Source: Armatimonadota bacterium (GTDB lineage Bacteria; Armatimonadota; Fervidibacteria; Fervidibacterales; Fervidibacteraceae). Taken from it: a stretch of 6,053 bases of DNA. The notes beneath the pieces were generated by a model that was not told the DNA's origin, did not search any database, and saw nothing but the letters and a program-made list of their open reading frames with translations. A program made the position numbers and the translations under genes. Every line of letters begins with the position of its first letter. Position 1 is the first letter of the stretch. The stretch is from assembly GCA_026419315.1 (NCBI GenBank), contig JANZZQ010000072.1, forward strand, positions 1 through 6,053. Direction: 5' to 3'. Shown in pieces: positions 1 through 4,837 of the stretch.

Positions 1-138
1 ACCCATAACATGCCAGCCCGTCAAGTCCTTGCCGTTGAACAGGGGGACAAAACCTTCCTCTGCCTGCTGAGACCAAATTGTTACTGTGGCGACGGTAAGA
101 AGTGAAGCGATGACGATCAAAATCACCGACCAACGCAT
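1..138 (-). CDS. Secreted DUF1080 / 3-keto-disaccharide hydrolase-like protein, N-terminal fragment (partial)
   Basis: Forty-six codons are visible from an ATG at 138-136; the frame is open to the left edge, so the C-terminal part lies outside the window. The N-terminus has an Arg at residue 2, a hydrophobic stretch at about residues 4-22, then a polar QQAEE segment, which looks like a secretion signal or membrane anchor. It is followed at residues 29-43 by GFVPLFNGKDLTGWH, the typical opening of the DUF1080 domain (FNGKDLTGW). Family members are extracytoplasmic beta-sandwich proteins, some shown to act on 3-keto-glycosides; the substrate here cannot be told. The start is supported by an AAAGGAGG Shine-Dalgarno site at 147-154 (minus strand), 8 nt before the ATG. 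It lies downstream of the sigma factor gene on the same strand, 117 bp away, with a candidate ECF-type promoter between them. The family call rests on one short motif plus the signal, so it is good but not certain. Confidence 0.78.
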   Translation of the reverse strand, partial: MRWSVILIVIASLLTVATVTIWSQQAEEGFVPLFNGKDLTGWHVMG

Positions 139-146
139 CCCAGCCG

Positions 147-186
147 CCTCCTTTCAACCGATTTTGTTCTCGGCCCCAATTGAAAG
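147..186 (-). promoter_or_regulatory. Leader hairpin overlapping the ribosome binding site of the DUF1080 gene
   Basis: CTTTCAA at plus 151-157 and TTGAAAG at plus 180-186 are perfect inverted copies. An inner CCGA (158-161) pairs with TCGG (170-173), leaving an 8-nt loop (162-169) and a 6-nt one-sided bulge (174-179). In the minus-strand mRNA the 3' arm covers the AAAG end of the Shine-Dalgarno site (147-154), so the fold would partly occlude it. That it controls translation is inference; pairing is seen only by eye and no folding energy was computed. Confidence 0.4.
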
Positions 187-210
187 ATGCTGCCAATACA
201 TTTGGTTACC

Positions 211-239
211 GGATGTCGGGATTTCTGTGACAAAGTTCC
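211..239 (-). promoter_or_regulatory. Candidate ECF-sigma-type promoter for the DUF1080 gene
   Basis: Read on the minus strand, GGAACTT (239-233) is identical to the -35 consensus of E. coli sigma-E promoters. Counting from GGAAC (239-235), 16 nt separate it from CGAC (218-215). This is the GAAC-N16-CGT(A/C) architecture described for Bacillus ECF sigmas, with one mismatch in the -10 element. It begins 16 nt after the stop codon of the ECF sigma gene and would give a leader of about 70 nt before the DUF1080 start. Recognition by the neighbouring sigma factor is inference. Confidence 0.45.
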
Positions 240-255
240 GCGTGAACGAGTAAGT

Positions 256-870
256 TTACCTGTGCCGGTGCCTGACCCGTTTCCTTTCACCGCCGAAGTA
301 TCTGCTCAAAATTTCCCGTAATTTCAACCTCGCCCGAAGCAGCCTGACCTTGACGTTCCCTTCACTTATTCCCAGAATGTCCGCCACCTCTTTCGTTGAT
401 AGCCCTTCAACGTCTCTAAGCAAGAAAACGGCCCGGTAACTTTCGGGGAGTTGTTGGATGGCTTCGTCGAGGATCCGCCTCAATTCGTTTTGTTCTGCAA
501 CTTCGGCGGGGTCACGCCATTCAGCGACAAATTCTGGGTGCGGTATCGTCTCTTCATCCTCTTCTGTCCTCTCAGCAACCAATTCCTCAAACGAAACGAT
601 TTCGCTCCCGCGACGCCTTCGCAAAATTCGAAAGGCGTTATGCATTGCTATTCTGTAAAGCCATGTCCCAAAGGCAGCATCCCCTCGGAAATCGTGCAAG
701 TGTTCCAGAGCGTTGAGCAGAGTATCTTGAAGGACATCCTCAGCATCCTCTCGGCTGCCAGTAATTCGCAACGCCAAGTTATAGAGCCTCTTTTCGTGCG
801 GTTCTATGAGCTGCATGAACGCATTGTAGTCGCCTTTTTTTGCCCGCTCCAGCAAGTATTGCTCCTCCAT
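256..870 (-). CDS. ECF-family RNA polymerase sigma factor (sigma-70 family, RpoE/SigW-like)
   Basis: A 204-residue cytoplasmic transcription factor that would direct core RNA polymerase to a specific promoter set. Sigma region 2 spans about residues 10-86 and contains the DAEDVLQDTLLNAL helix and the FRGDAAFGTWLYRIAMHNAF segment that contact the -10 element. An acidic linker (about 95-128, with TEEDEETIP) leads to region 4 at about 130-188, with LPESYRAVFLLRDVEGLS and the helix-turn-helix TKEVADILGISEGNVKVRL that reads the -35 element. Regions 1 and 3 are absent, as expected for ECF factors, and the length is normal. The C-terminus carries an unusual basic tail, GGERKRVRHRHR. The ATG at 870 follows GGGAGA by 7 nt. 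No zinc-finger anti-sigma gene follows within the window; the next gene on the same strand encodes a secreted DUF1080-type protein. It is divergent from secG. Family assignment is secure; the regulon is unknown. Confidence 0.96.
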   Translation of the reverse strand: MEEQYLLERAKKGDYNAFMQLIEPHEKRLYNLALRITGSREDAEDVLQDTLLNALEHLHDFRGDAAFGTWLYRIAMHNAFRILRRRRGSEIVSFEELVAERTEEDEETIPHPEFVAEWRDPAEVAEQNELRRILDEAIQQLPESYRAVFLLRDVEGLSTKEVADILGISEGNVKVRLLRARLKLREILSRYFGGERKRVRHRHR

Positions 871-1003
871 CGCGGTCTCTCCCTTGCCTTGAAGTCTAAG
901 GCGTGGTAAATTTTATCGTGCCTGCAGCCTGTTGAAAACAAGCCTTGATTGCCTTCGCGAAGGGGAAAGGTAACAGCCTGAAAATCCAAAAGGGGTGACT
1001 TGA
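871..1003. promoter_or_regulatory. Divergent intergenic region between the sigma factor gene and secG, with candidate promoters and a palindrome
   Basis: Both genes must be transcribed outwards from this 133-bp gap. For secG, TTGAAG (889-894), 16 nt, TTTTAT (911-916) is a weak sigma-70-like match. For the sigma gene on the minus strand, TTGTTT (941-936), 18 nt, GATAAA (917-912) is similarly weak, so both would share the AT-rich core at 906-917. A perfect 12-bp palindrome, CCTTCGCGAAGG, lies at 952-963. No ECF-type GGAAC element was seen upstream of the sigma gene, so autoregulation is not indicated. The secG ribosome binding site is GGGGTGA at 992-998, 5 nt from its ATG. The promoter positions are eye-picked and uncertain. 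Confidence 0.35.
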
Positions 1004-1252
1004 ATGACCGTTTTGGGCTACATTGTTGGAGCGCTAAACTTGATTTTCGCTATCGGGCTGATTTTGGCAATGGTTCTTCACATCACCGAGCAAGAAGCAA
1101 GCGGTGGCGGCGGTTGGGGAATTGTTGGAGGCCGTCACATCTTATCGTCTCAGTCAGGGATGGCAACTTTCATTGACCGCATAATCGCATGGCTGGCTGT
1201 CGGTTGGCTGGCGACGGCATTTTTGGCTGCTGTCGTTTTCCGAATTTCGTGA
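1004..1252 (+). CDS. secG: Preprotein translocase subunit SecG
   Basis: An 82-residue inner-membrane protein with two hydrophobic segments (about residues 4-26 and 57-79) and a glycine-rich cytoplasmic loop between them. This is the layout of SecG, the small accessory subunit of the SecYEG channel that assists SecA-driven export. Recognisable family features are the end of helix 1 running into HITEQEASGGGGWGIVGG (26-43), the counterpart of the usual Gly-rich stretch ending in FGG, and ATFIDRIIAWLAVGWLATAF (54-73), the counterpart of the FLxRxT...F start of helix 2. The length is normal. The start is fixed by GGGGTGA 5 nt upstream. It is the only plus-strand gene in the window, divergent from the sigma gene and convergent with the flavin reductase gene 53 bp downstream. 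SecG diverges strongly between phyla, so the call relies on topology plus these motifs rather than strong identity. Confidence 0.86.
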   Translation: MTVLGYIVGALNLIFAIGLILAMVLHITEQEASGGGGWGIVGGRHILSSQSGMATFIDRIIAWLAVGWLATAFLAAVVFRIS

Positions 1253-1305
1253 ACCCTTTTCGCTGCCAAAGTCGGACTTCATTTGGACCTTTTAGTGCTG
1301 TTCTG

Positions 1306-1842
1306 TCACTTCGTCAGCCGCTCAACACTCTTTGGGTTAGCGTATGCGGCAACTATCTCGCCGAAGTAAATCCTATGGAAGTTGCCTTGCGGGTAAGCGC
1401 TTTCTGCGATTTCCTTTGCGAGGAACTCCGGCAAAACATCGTTCTTGTGCACCACAAAGCACTCGTAGTGAATAATCCCTTGCTCAATGATCGGCACTTT
1501 CACTTTCCGTGCAGGCACAGGTTTCAAACCCGTCTCAGCAAACTTGTCTTTGCTACGCCCTGAAACCGTTCCGCAATAGTTAACAGCCTCCGTGAATTCC
1601 GGTGGCAGGACATTTACAGTAAACTCGCCCACCTCTTCGAGCCGGGAGTAGGTGTATCGGCTTGGTCTGACATAGACGCACAAAATCGGTCTGCCCCAAA
1701 TTATCCCTCCCGTCATCCAACCGATCGTCATTACATTGGGTTTGCCGTCAGCACCCACACTGCAAAGCAGCAACCCCTGCCTCGCCATTATGTCCACCGT
1801 CTCTTTCCAGAACTCAAAGGGCTTGATGGCTTGTTTTGCCAT
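1306..1842 (-). CDS. Flavin reductase-like / flavoredoxin family FMN-binding protein
   Basis: A 178-residue cytoplasmic protein of the flavin reductase-like (PF01613, split beta-barrel FMN-binding) family. Members either reduce free flavin with NAD(P)H for a partner enzyme or carry electrons as flavoredoxins. Visible family features in order are the N-terminal strand with GKPNVMTIGWMT (33-44), VRPSRYTYSRLEEVGEFTVN (58-77) with the Ser/Arg/Thr cluster that holds the flavin phosphate, CGTVSGRSKDKF (90-101), then IIEQGIIHYEC (118-128) and the closing IYFGEIVAAY (158-167). The ATG at 1842 is preceded by a near-perfect GGAGGTGA 6 nt upstream. It starts 18 nt after the stop of the uroporphyrinogen decarboxylase-like gene, so the two are probably one transcript and the protein may provide electrons for that enzyme's pathway (inference). 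The exact substrate cannot be read from sequence. Confidence 0.9.
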   Translation of the reverse strand: MAKQAIKPFEFWKETVDIMARQGLLLCSVGADGKPNVMTIGWMTGGIIWGRPILCVYVRPSRYTYSRLEEVGEFTVNVLPPEFTEAVNYCGTVSGRSKDKFAETGLKPVPARKVKVPIIEQGIIHYECFVVHKNDVLPEFLAKEIAESAYPQGNFHRIYFGEIVAAYANPKSVERLTK

Positions 1843-1860
1843 CCCAACTCACCTCCACTT

Positions 1861-2916
1861 TCAACGATATCGCCCGAATTCCTCAACGGCTTCAAAGAAA
1901 GCGACAATGTTTTCCCAAGGGACATCGGGTTCAAGGACATGGGTCGGTGCGATGACGAGCCCCGGTGCAAACAAATCAATCATTCGCTTGACCTCCCTCT
2001 TGACATCCTCTGGCGTTCCGAACGGCATCACTCTTTGAGTTCCGATTGTGCCCCAAAAGGCGAGTTTGTCTCCCCATCGGCGCTTGACCTCAACGATATC
2101 CATGCACTCGGGTTGCACTGGGTTAAGAACCGTAACGCCAACTTCAATTAGATCGTCAATGATTGCCATGATGTTGCCATCGCTGTGATACCAAACTGGC
2201 AAATCGGGGCGAACTTCTTTCGCTGAATCAATGACTCGCTTCAACCTCGGTTTGAGGAACCTTCGCCACAATTCAGGATGCATCATCATCCCCGTTTGCA
2301 TCCCGACGTCATCGCCAACTTGAAGCATGTCAACCCCAGCCTCAGCTAACCTTCGGGCACGAAAGCAATTGAGTTCGGTTATTCGGTCAAGCAGGCACTC
2401 AATCAACTTCGGTTCCGTCAACATGCCTTCAAGCAACCTCTCCATTCCCATCAATTGCCATGCGTTCTCGTAAATGTGACCGGCAAAGCCCGTCACAAAG
2501 TAACCTTTCTCGTGCCAAGCCTTTACTTCCGCTTCTAAATGCTGGTGGCATTCTGGGCGGGTGATGTCGGCGAACGGGTAGGATTCAATGTCGTCAATCG
2601 TTTCAGCATCTTGGAGCGGAAAAACGTAACCCCAAAAGTGGTAGTAACCGGCGGGAACTGCCATTGTCCCAAAAACTTGGTCAACGATGAAGGTGTTTGG
2701 CGGCATTTTTTCAAGATACTTCCCTCGGTCAGGTAACTCGTTGGGCAGCCTGAACCCGACATAACGAATTTCCATGCCAAAGTATTCCGCTGGGTCGGTG
2801 TGACCAGTTCGGCGCTTGAACTCCTCGTAAACGGCAGGGGTGAAACTTGCCTCCTTCGGACACTTATCAGGATTGCCCCTCTTAATCGCTTCTAACACCC
2901 GTTCCCTCGGTGACAT
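1861..2916 (-). CDS. Uroporphyrinogen decarboxylase (URO-D) superfamily protein, not canonical HemE
   Basis: A 351-residue TIM-barrel protein of the URO-D / cobalamin-methyltransferase MtaA-CmuA superfamily. It opens with MSPRERVLEAIKRGNPDKCP, the usual start of non-heme members. Other recognisable segments are VDMLQVGDDVGMQTGMMMHP (196-213) for the central barrel, WYHSDGNI (242-249), VTVLNPVQPECMDI (261-274) and FWGTIGTQRVMPFGTPEDVK (288-306). The HemE signature with two arginines for the substrate carboxylates (RxPxWxMRQAGRY) is absent, so heme synthesis is unlikely. Candidate metal or substrate ligands are His244, Asp246, Cys271 and His326; the MtaA-type His-x-Cys...Cys set is not intact. 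The start at 2916 was chosen over an upstream in-frame TTG at 3057 because GGGGGTGA lies 7 nt before this ATG and homologues begin at this motif; the 47 extra residues do not look like protein. Probably co-transcribed with the flavin reductase gene 18 nt downstream. The substrate is unknown; a corrinoid or C1 transfer role is only a possibility. Confidence 0.9.
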   Translation of the reverse strand: MSPRERVLEAIKRGNPDKCPKEASFTPAVYEEFKRRTGHTDPAEYFGMEIRYVGFRLPNELPDRGKYLEKMPPNTFIVDQVFGTMAVPAGYYHFWGYVFPLQDAETIDDIESYPFADITRPECHQHLEAEVKAWHEKGYFVTGFAGHIYENAWQLMGMERLLEGMLTEPKLIECLLDRITELNCFRARRLAEAGVDMLQVGDDVGMQTGMMMHPELWRRFLKPRLKRVIDSAKEVRPDLPVWYHSDGNIMAIIDDLIEVGVTVLNPVQPECMDIVEVKRRWGDKLAFWGTIGTQRVMPFGTPEDVKREVKRMIDLFAPGLVIAPTHVLEPDVPWENIVAFFEAVEEFGRYR

Positions 2917-2918
2917 AA

Positions 2919-2937
2919 GTTGCTCACCCCCAGCAAC
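2919..2937 (-). promoter_or_regulatory. Hairpin with the ribosome binding site of the URO-D-like gene in its loop
   Basis: On the minus strand GTTGCT (2937-2932) pairs perfectly with AGCAAC (2924-2919), enclosing the 7-nt loop GGGGGTG (2931-2925), which is the Shine-Dalgarno core. The ATG (2916-2914) follows the stem after 2 nt. The sequence supports the pairing; any effect on translation is inference. Confidence 0.4.
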
Positions 2938-2947
2938 GCGAATTTGC
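2934..2947 (-). repeat. 14-bp direct repeat, copy upstream of the URO-D-like gene
   Basis: CAACGCGAATTTGC here is identical to plus 4733-4746, upstream of hisS, in the same orientation relative to the gene it precedes. It contains most of CGCGAATTTGCG (2937-2948), an imperfect palindrome of the form CGC-R-AATT-Y-GCG. Its end at 2934 is 17 nt from the start codon. It may be a protein-binding site or a short dispersed repeat. Confidence 0.45.
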
Positions 2948-3344
2948 GACCTCGGATACTTCGCAAAGCCAACTTGATGTTCGGCAGAACGATCACAAGA
3001 TGAACTGCTCCAAAGAACCGTTTGCTGAACAGCTTCCCTTGCAGTGTCTTTCACCAAGCCATGTTTGGGTTATGTGGGCCTAAGTTTACCGCCGCGATAG
3101 TTGTGCGTATGAAGGACAGCGAACAAACCCCTCTAATCCAGTCTAGTCCATGCTAGCATCTGGGTCGCCGAAAGGTTTGACGGCAGCCTTTGCGCATTCT
3201 TTGCACGAAAGTGGTGAAAGCGACGCCCACAATCGCAGCCATGTTGTAAGTGGTCCTCGCAGGTGTAGGGCAGGTGCGATAGGCCAAACTCGGCACCAAC
3301 TGTTGGAAGCCCGTCAAGAGCGATGTCCCACGCCTATACATCCC

Positions 3345-3388
3345 ATTAAAATGCTGGGGTTGCCGACGGGAACACAGGCGAGCCAGCA
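3345..3388 (-). terminator. Possible weak intrinsic terminator after hisS
   Basis: Just after the hisS stop, minus-strand TGCTGG (3388-3383) pairs with CCAGCA (3357-3352) across a 25-nt loop (3382-3358), followed by TTTTAAT (3351-3345). The stem is short and the loop long, with only small inner pairing, so this is a weak candidate. Confidence 0.27.
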
Positions 3389-3389
3389 A

Positions 3390-4688
3390 CTACTTCGCCA
3401 TCAACGACTTTAAGGATGCAACAACCTTGTCAATCGTTTCTTTCCTCTGTTCGCTTCTCTGCATGTCCCTCACCGTGACAGCATTTTCCCTCAATTCCTC
3501 ATCGCCTAAAATCAACACGAACCGAGCGCCGAGTTTGTCGGCGTAGCGCATTTGAGCTTTCAAACTACGGGCAAGGTAGTCACAGTCGGCACGAACCCCA
3601 GCGCGCCTGAGTTCGTAAAGCAGCTTCAGTGCAGTATCTCTCGCAGTGTCAACAGCGACGGCAATGAACACATCAACGGTTGCGTCCGTCGGTTTCGGCT
3701 GCAGGTTTGCCTCACGGACAAGCAAGACCCTCTCAATGCCGCATCCGAACCCAACGCCGGGCGTTGGGTTGCCTCCAAGTTCCTCAATCAGCCCGTCATA
3801 CCGTCCGCCTCCAAGGATCGTGCTTTGGGCGCCGAGTTTAGGGTGCACGAACTCAAAAACCGTTCTCGTGTAATAGTCAAGACCGCGAACCAAGCGGCCG
3901 TTGAGTTCGTAAGCAACTCCCAATTCGTCCAAACCTTTACAAACCGCATTAAAGTGCTCACTGCATTCGTCGCACAAGAAGTCAACGGAGATTGGCGCAT
4001 CCTTGACAATTTCTCGGCACTTTTCTTCCTTACAATCCAAAACCCGCAACGGGTTTGTGTATAAGCGGCGCTGACAGTCTTCGCATAATTCTCGTTCGCG
4101 GGATTGAAGGTAGGCGACGAGAGCTTGTCTGTAGCGGGGGCGACAGTTCTCGTTCAGGCAGCCTATTGAGTTCAAATTGATCACGAATCCCCCAGCGCCG
4201 ACACTGGACAAAAAATCAAATCCGAGAGCAATCACCTCAACATCCAAGAGAGGGCTCGGTGAGCCAATGGCTTCAACACCGCATTGATGGTGTTGGCGCA
4301 GCCGCCCTGCTTGAGGGCGTTCGTATCGGAAAATCGGCGCGATGTAAAAGACTTTGACGAGGGGCGATTGTTGCAACAAGCCATGCTCCAACAAAGCCCT
4401 CGCAACTGGCGCCGTTCCTTCTGGTCGCAAAATCCACCGTTCACCTTCACCAACAGGGTGACGGGAGCCATACGGCATTACTGCGAACATTTGCTTCTGA
4501 ACGATGTCCGAAGTCTCGCCGACCGTCCGCTCGAAAAGCCCCATGTCTTCAAAAGTTGGTGTTCGGATTTCTCGGTAACCGTAACGAGCACACCATTGGC
4601 GGAAAGTTTCTTCAACCAAACGCCACTCAGGAATATCATCGGGCAGTATGTCTTTTGTCCCTCGCGGCGCTCTGAATTTAACCGCCAT
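3390..4688 (-). CDS. hisS: Histidine-tRNA ligase (histidyl-tRNA synthetase)
   Basis: A 432-residue class II aminoacyl-tRNA synthetase that charges tRNA-His with histidine in the cytoplasm. The N-terminus FRAPRGTKDILPDD (5-18) is diagnostic. Motif 1 lies around IRTPTFEDMGLFERTVGET (41-59), motif 2 around IAPIFRYERPQAGRLRQHHQ (116-135). The histidine-specific loop is LVRGLDYYTRTVFEF (266-280), and motif 3 is GGGRYDGLIEELGG...GVGFGCGIERVLL (293-323). The insertion domain carries paired cysteines (177/182, 202/205, 219/224, 239/242), as in many bacterial HisRS, and the C-terminal anticodon-binding domain begins near DVFIAV (339). Length is normal. The ATG at 4688 is preceded by GGGGTGA 9 nt upstream. 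It lies 149 bp downstream of proS on the same strand and is probably co-transcribed with it. The TAG stop is followed by a further open in-frame stretch, probably without meaning. Confidence 0.98.
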   Translation of the reverse strand: MAVKFRAPRGTKDILPDDIPEWRLVEETFRQWCARYGYREIRTPTFEDMGLFERTVGETSDIVQKQMFAVMPYGSRHPVGEGERWILRPEGTAPVARALLEHGLLQQSPLVKVFYIAPIFRYERPQAGRLRQHHQCGVEAIGSPSPLLDVEVIALGFDFLSSVGAGGFVINLNSIGCLNENCRPRYRQALVAYLQSRERELCEDCQRRLYTNPLRVLDCKEEKCREIVKDAPISVDFLCDECSEHFNAVCKGLDELGVAYELNGRLVRGLDYYTRTVFEFVHPKLGAQSTILGGGRYDGLIEELGGNPTPGVGFGCGIERVLLVREANLQPKPTDATVDVFIAVAVDTARDTALKLLYELRRAGVRADCDYLARSLKAQMRYADKLGARFVLILGDEELRENAVTVRDMQRSEQRKETIDKVVASLKSLMAK

Positions 4689-4732
4689 CTTGTCAAGTCA
4701 CCCCGTGCAAGCGGTAATTCAAACTCCGCAAA

Positions 4733-4746
4733 CAACGCGAATTTGC
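4733..4746 (-). repeat. 14-bp direct repeat, copy upstream of hisS
   Basis: Second exact copy of CAACGCGAATTTGC (the other is at 2934-2947), same orientation, in the proS-hisS spacer. Its end at 4733 is 44 nt from the hisS start codon. The flanks differ apart from a few bases, so this is not a large duplication. Confidence 0.45.
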
Positions 4747-4751
4747 AGTTA

Positions 4752-4803
4752 GGCGAAAAGCGTTATCGCAATGGCGCTTCGCCCTCCGCCCGACTTCAGG
4801 CGG
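4752..4803 (-). promoter_or_regulatory. Two adjacent hairpins in the proS-hisS spacer
   Basis: GGCGAAAAGCG (4752-4762) pairs with CGCTTCGCC (4775-4783) as a 9-bp stem with a 2-nt bulge and a 12-nt loop. Next to it CCGCC (4786-4790) pairs with GGCGG (4799-4803) across an 8-nt loop. Neither is followed by a T-run on the minus strand, so a Rho-independent terminator is unlikely. They may be RNA processing or stability structures between the two synthetase genes. No T-box element was seen here. Visual pairing only. Confidence 0.35.
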
Positions 4804-4837
4804 CGCTTCACTTCACCTCTCGCCTTGCTATCAAACC

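Larger units (their letters stand above)
2917..3389. other. 473-bp stretch with no convincing gene between hisS and the URO-D-like gene
   Basis: This gap must hold the hisS 3' end signals and the promoter and leader of the URO-D-like gene, but is long for this compact window. No tRNA, RNase P, tmRNA, SRP RNA or riboswitch motif was recognised. Two minus-strand frames are open over parts of it: 3153-3389 (78 codons directly after the hisS stop, same frame) and 3133-3333 (66 codons, no ATG near its beginning, with Cys/His-rich CEDHLQHGCDCGRRFHHF). Neither has a ribosome binding site at a plausible start, and I recognise neither product. Small structures seen are ATGCTAGCAT (3150-3159), a perfect palindrome; CTA triplets at 3133, 3143 and 3153; GCAGGTG repeated at 3259-3265 and 3270-3276; and CCAAC-T-GTTGG at 3296-3306. 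It could be a decayed gene or interspersed repeat, or an unrecognised RNA. Confidence 0.5.

Noticed and set aside
451..909. A 152-codon plus-strand open frame over the sigma factor gene
   Set aside because: The opposite strand carries clear sigma region 2 and region 4 motifs; this frame has no recognisable domain.
992..1003. GGGGTGACTTGA before secG is identical to the sequence before hisS (minus strand, 4704-4693)
   Set aside because: Most of the match is the Shine-Dalgarno consensus used throughout this genome, and the distance to the start codon differs; chance is enough to explain it.
1260..1290. A possible bidirectional terminator between secG and the flavin reductase gene (CCAAA...TTTGG, then a short T stretch)
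   Set aside because: The stem is only 5 bp and AT-rich with an 11-nt loop; too weak to annotate.
2917..3057. A 47-residue N-terminal extension of the URO-D-like protein from a TTG at 3057
   Set aside because: The ATG at 2916 has a strong ribosome binding site and matches the usual family start; the extension has no family similarity that I can see.
3153..3389. Read-through of the hisS TAG stop into 78 further in-frame codons
   Set aside because: HisRS is already full length with a normal C-terminus, and the extension is unlike any known HisRS appendage. A chance open frame is simpler.
3552..4064. A 170-codon plus-strand open frame inside hisS
   Set aside because: It is fully antisense to conserved HisRS motifs and shows no family features; it is explained as a by-product of hisS codon use.
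4689..4837. A T-box or other amino-acid-responsive leader before hisS
   Set aside because: No T-box sequence or specifier-like layout was seen, and hisS probably shares the proS transcript, whose leader is outside the window.
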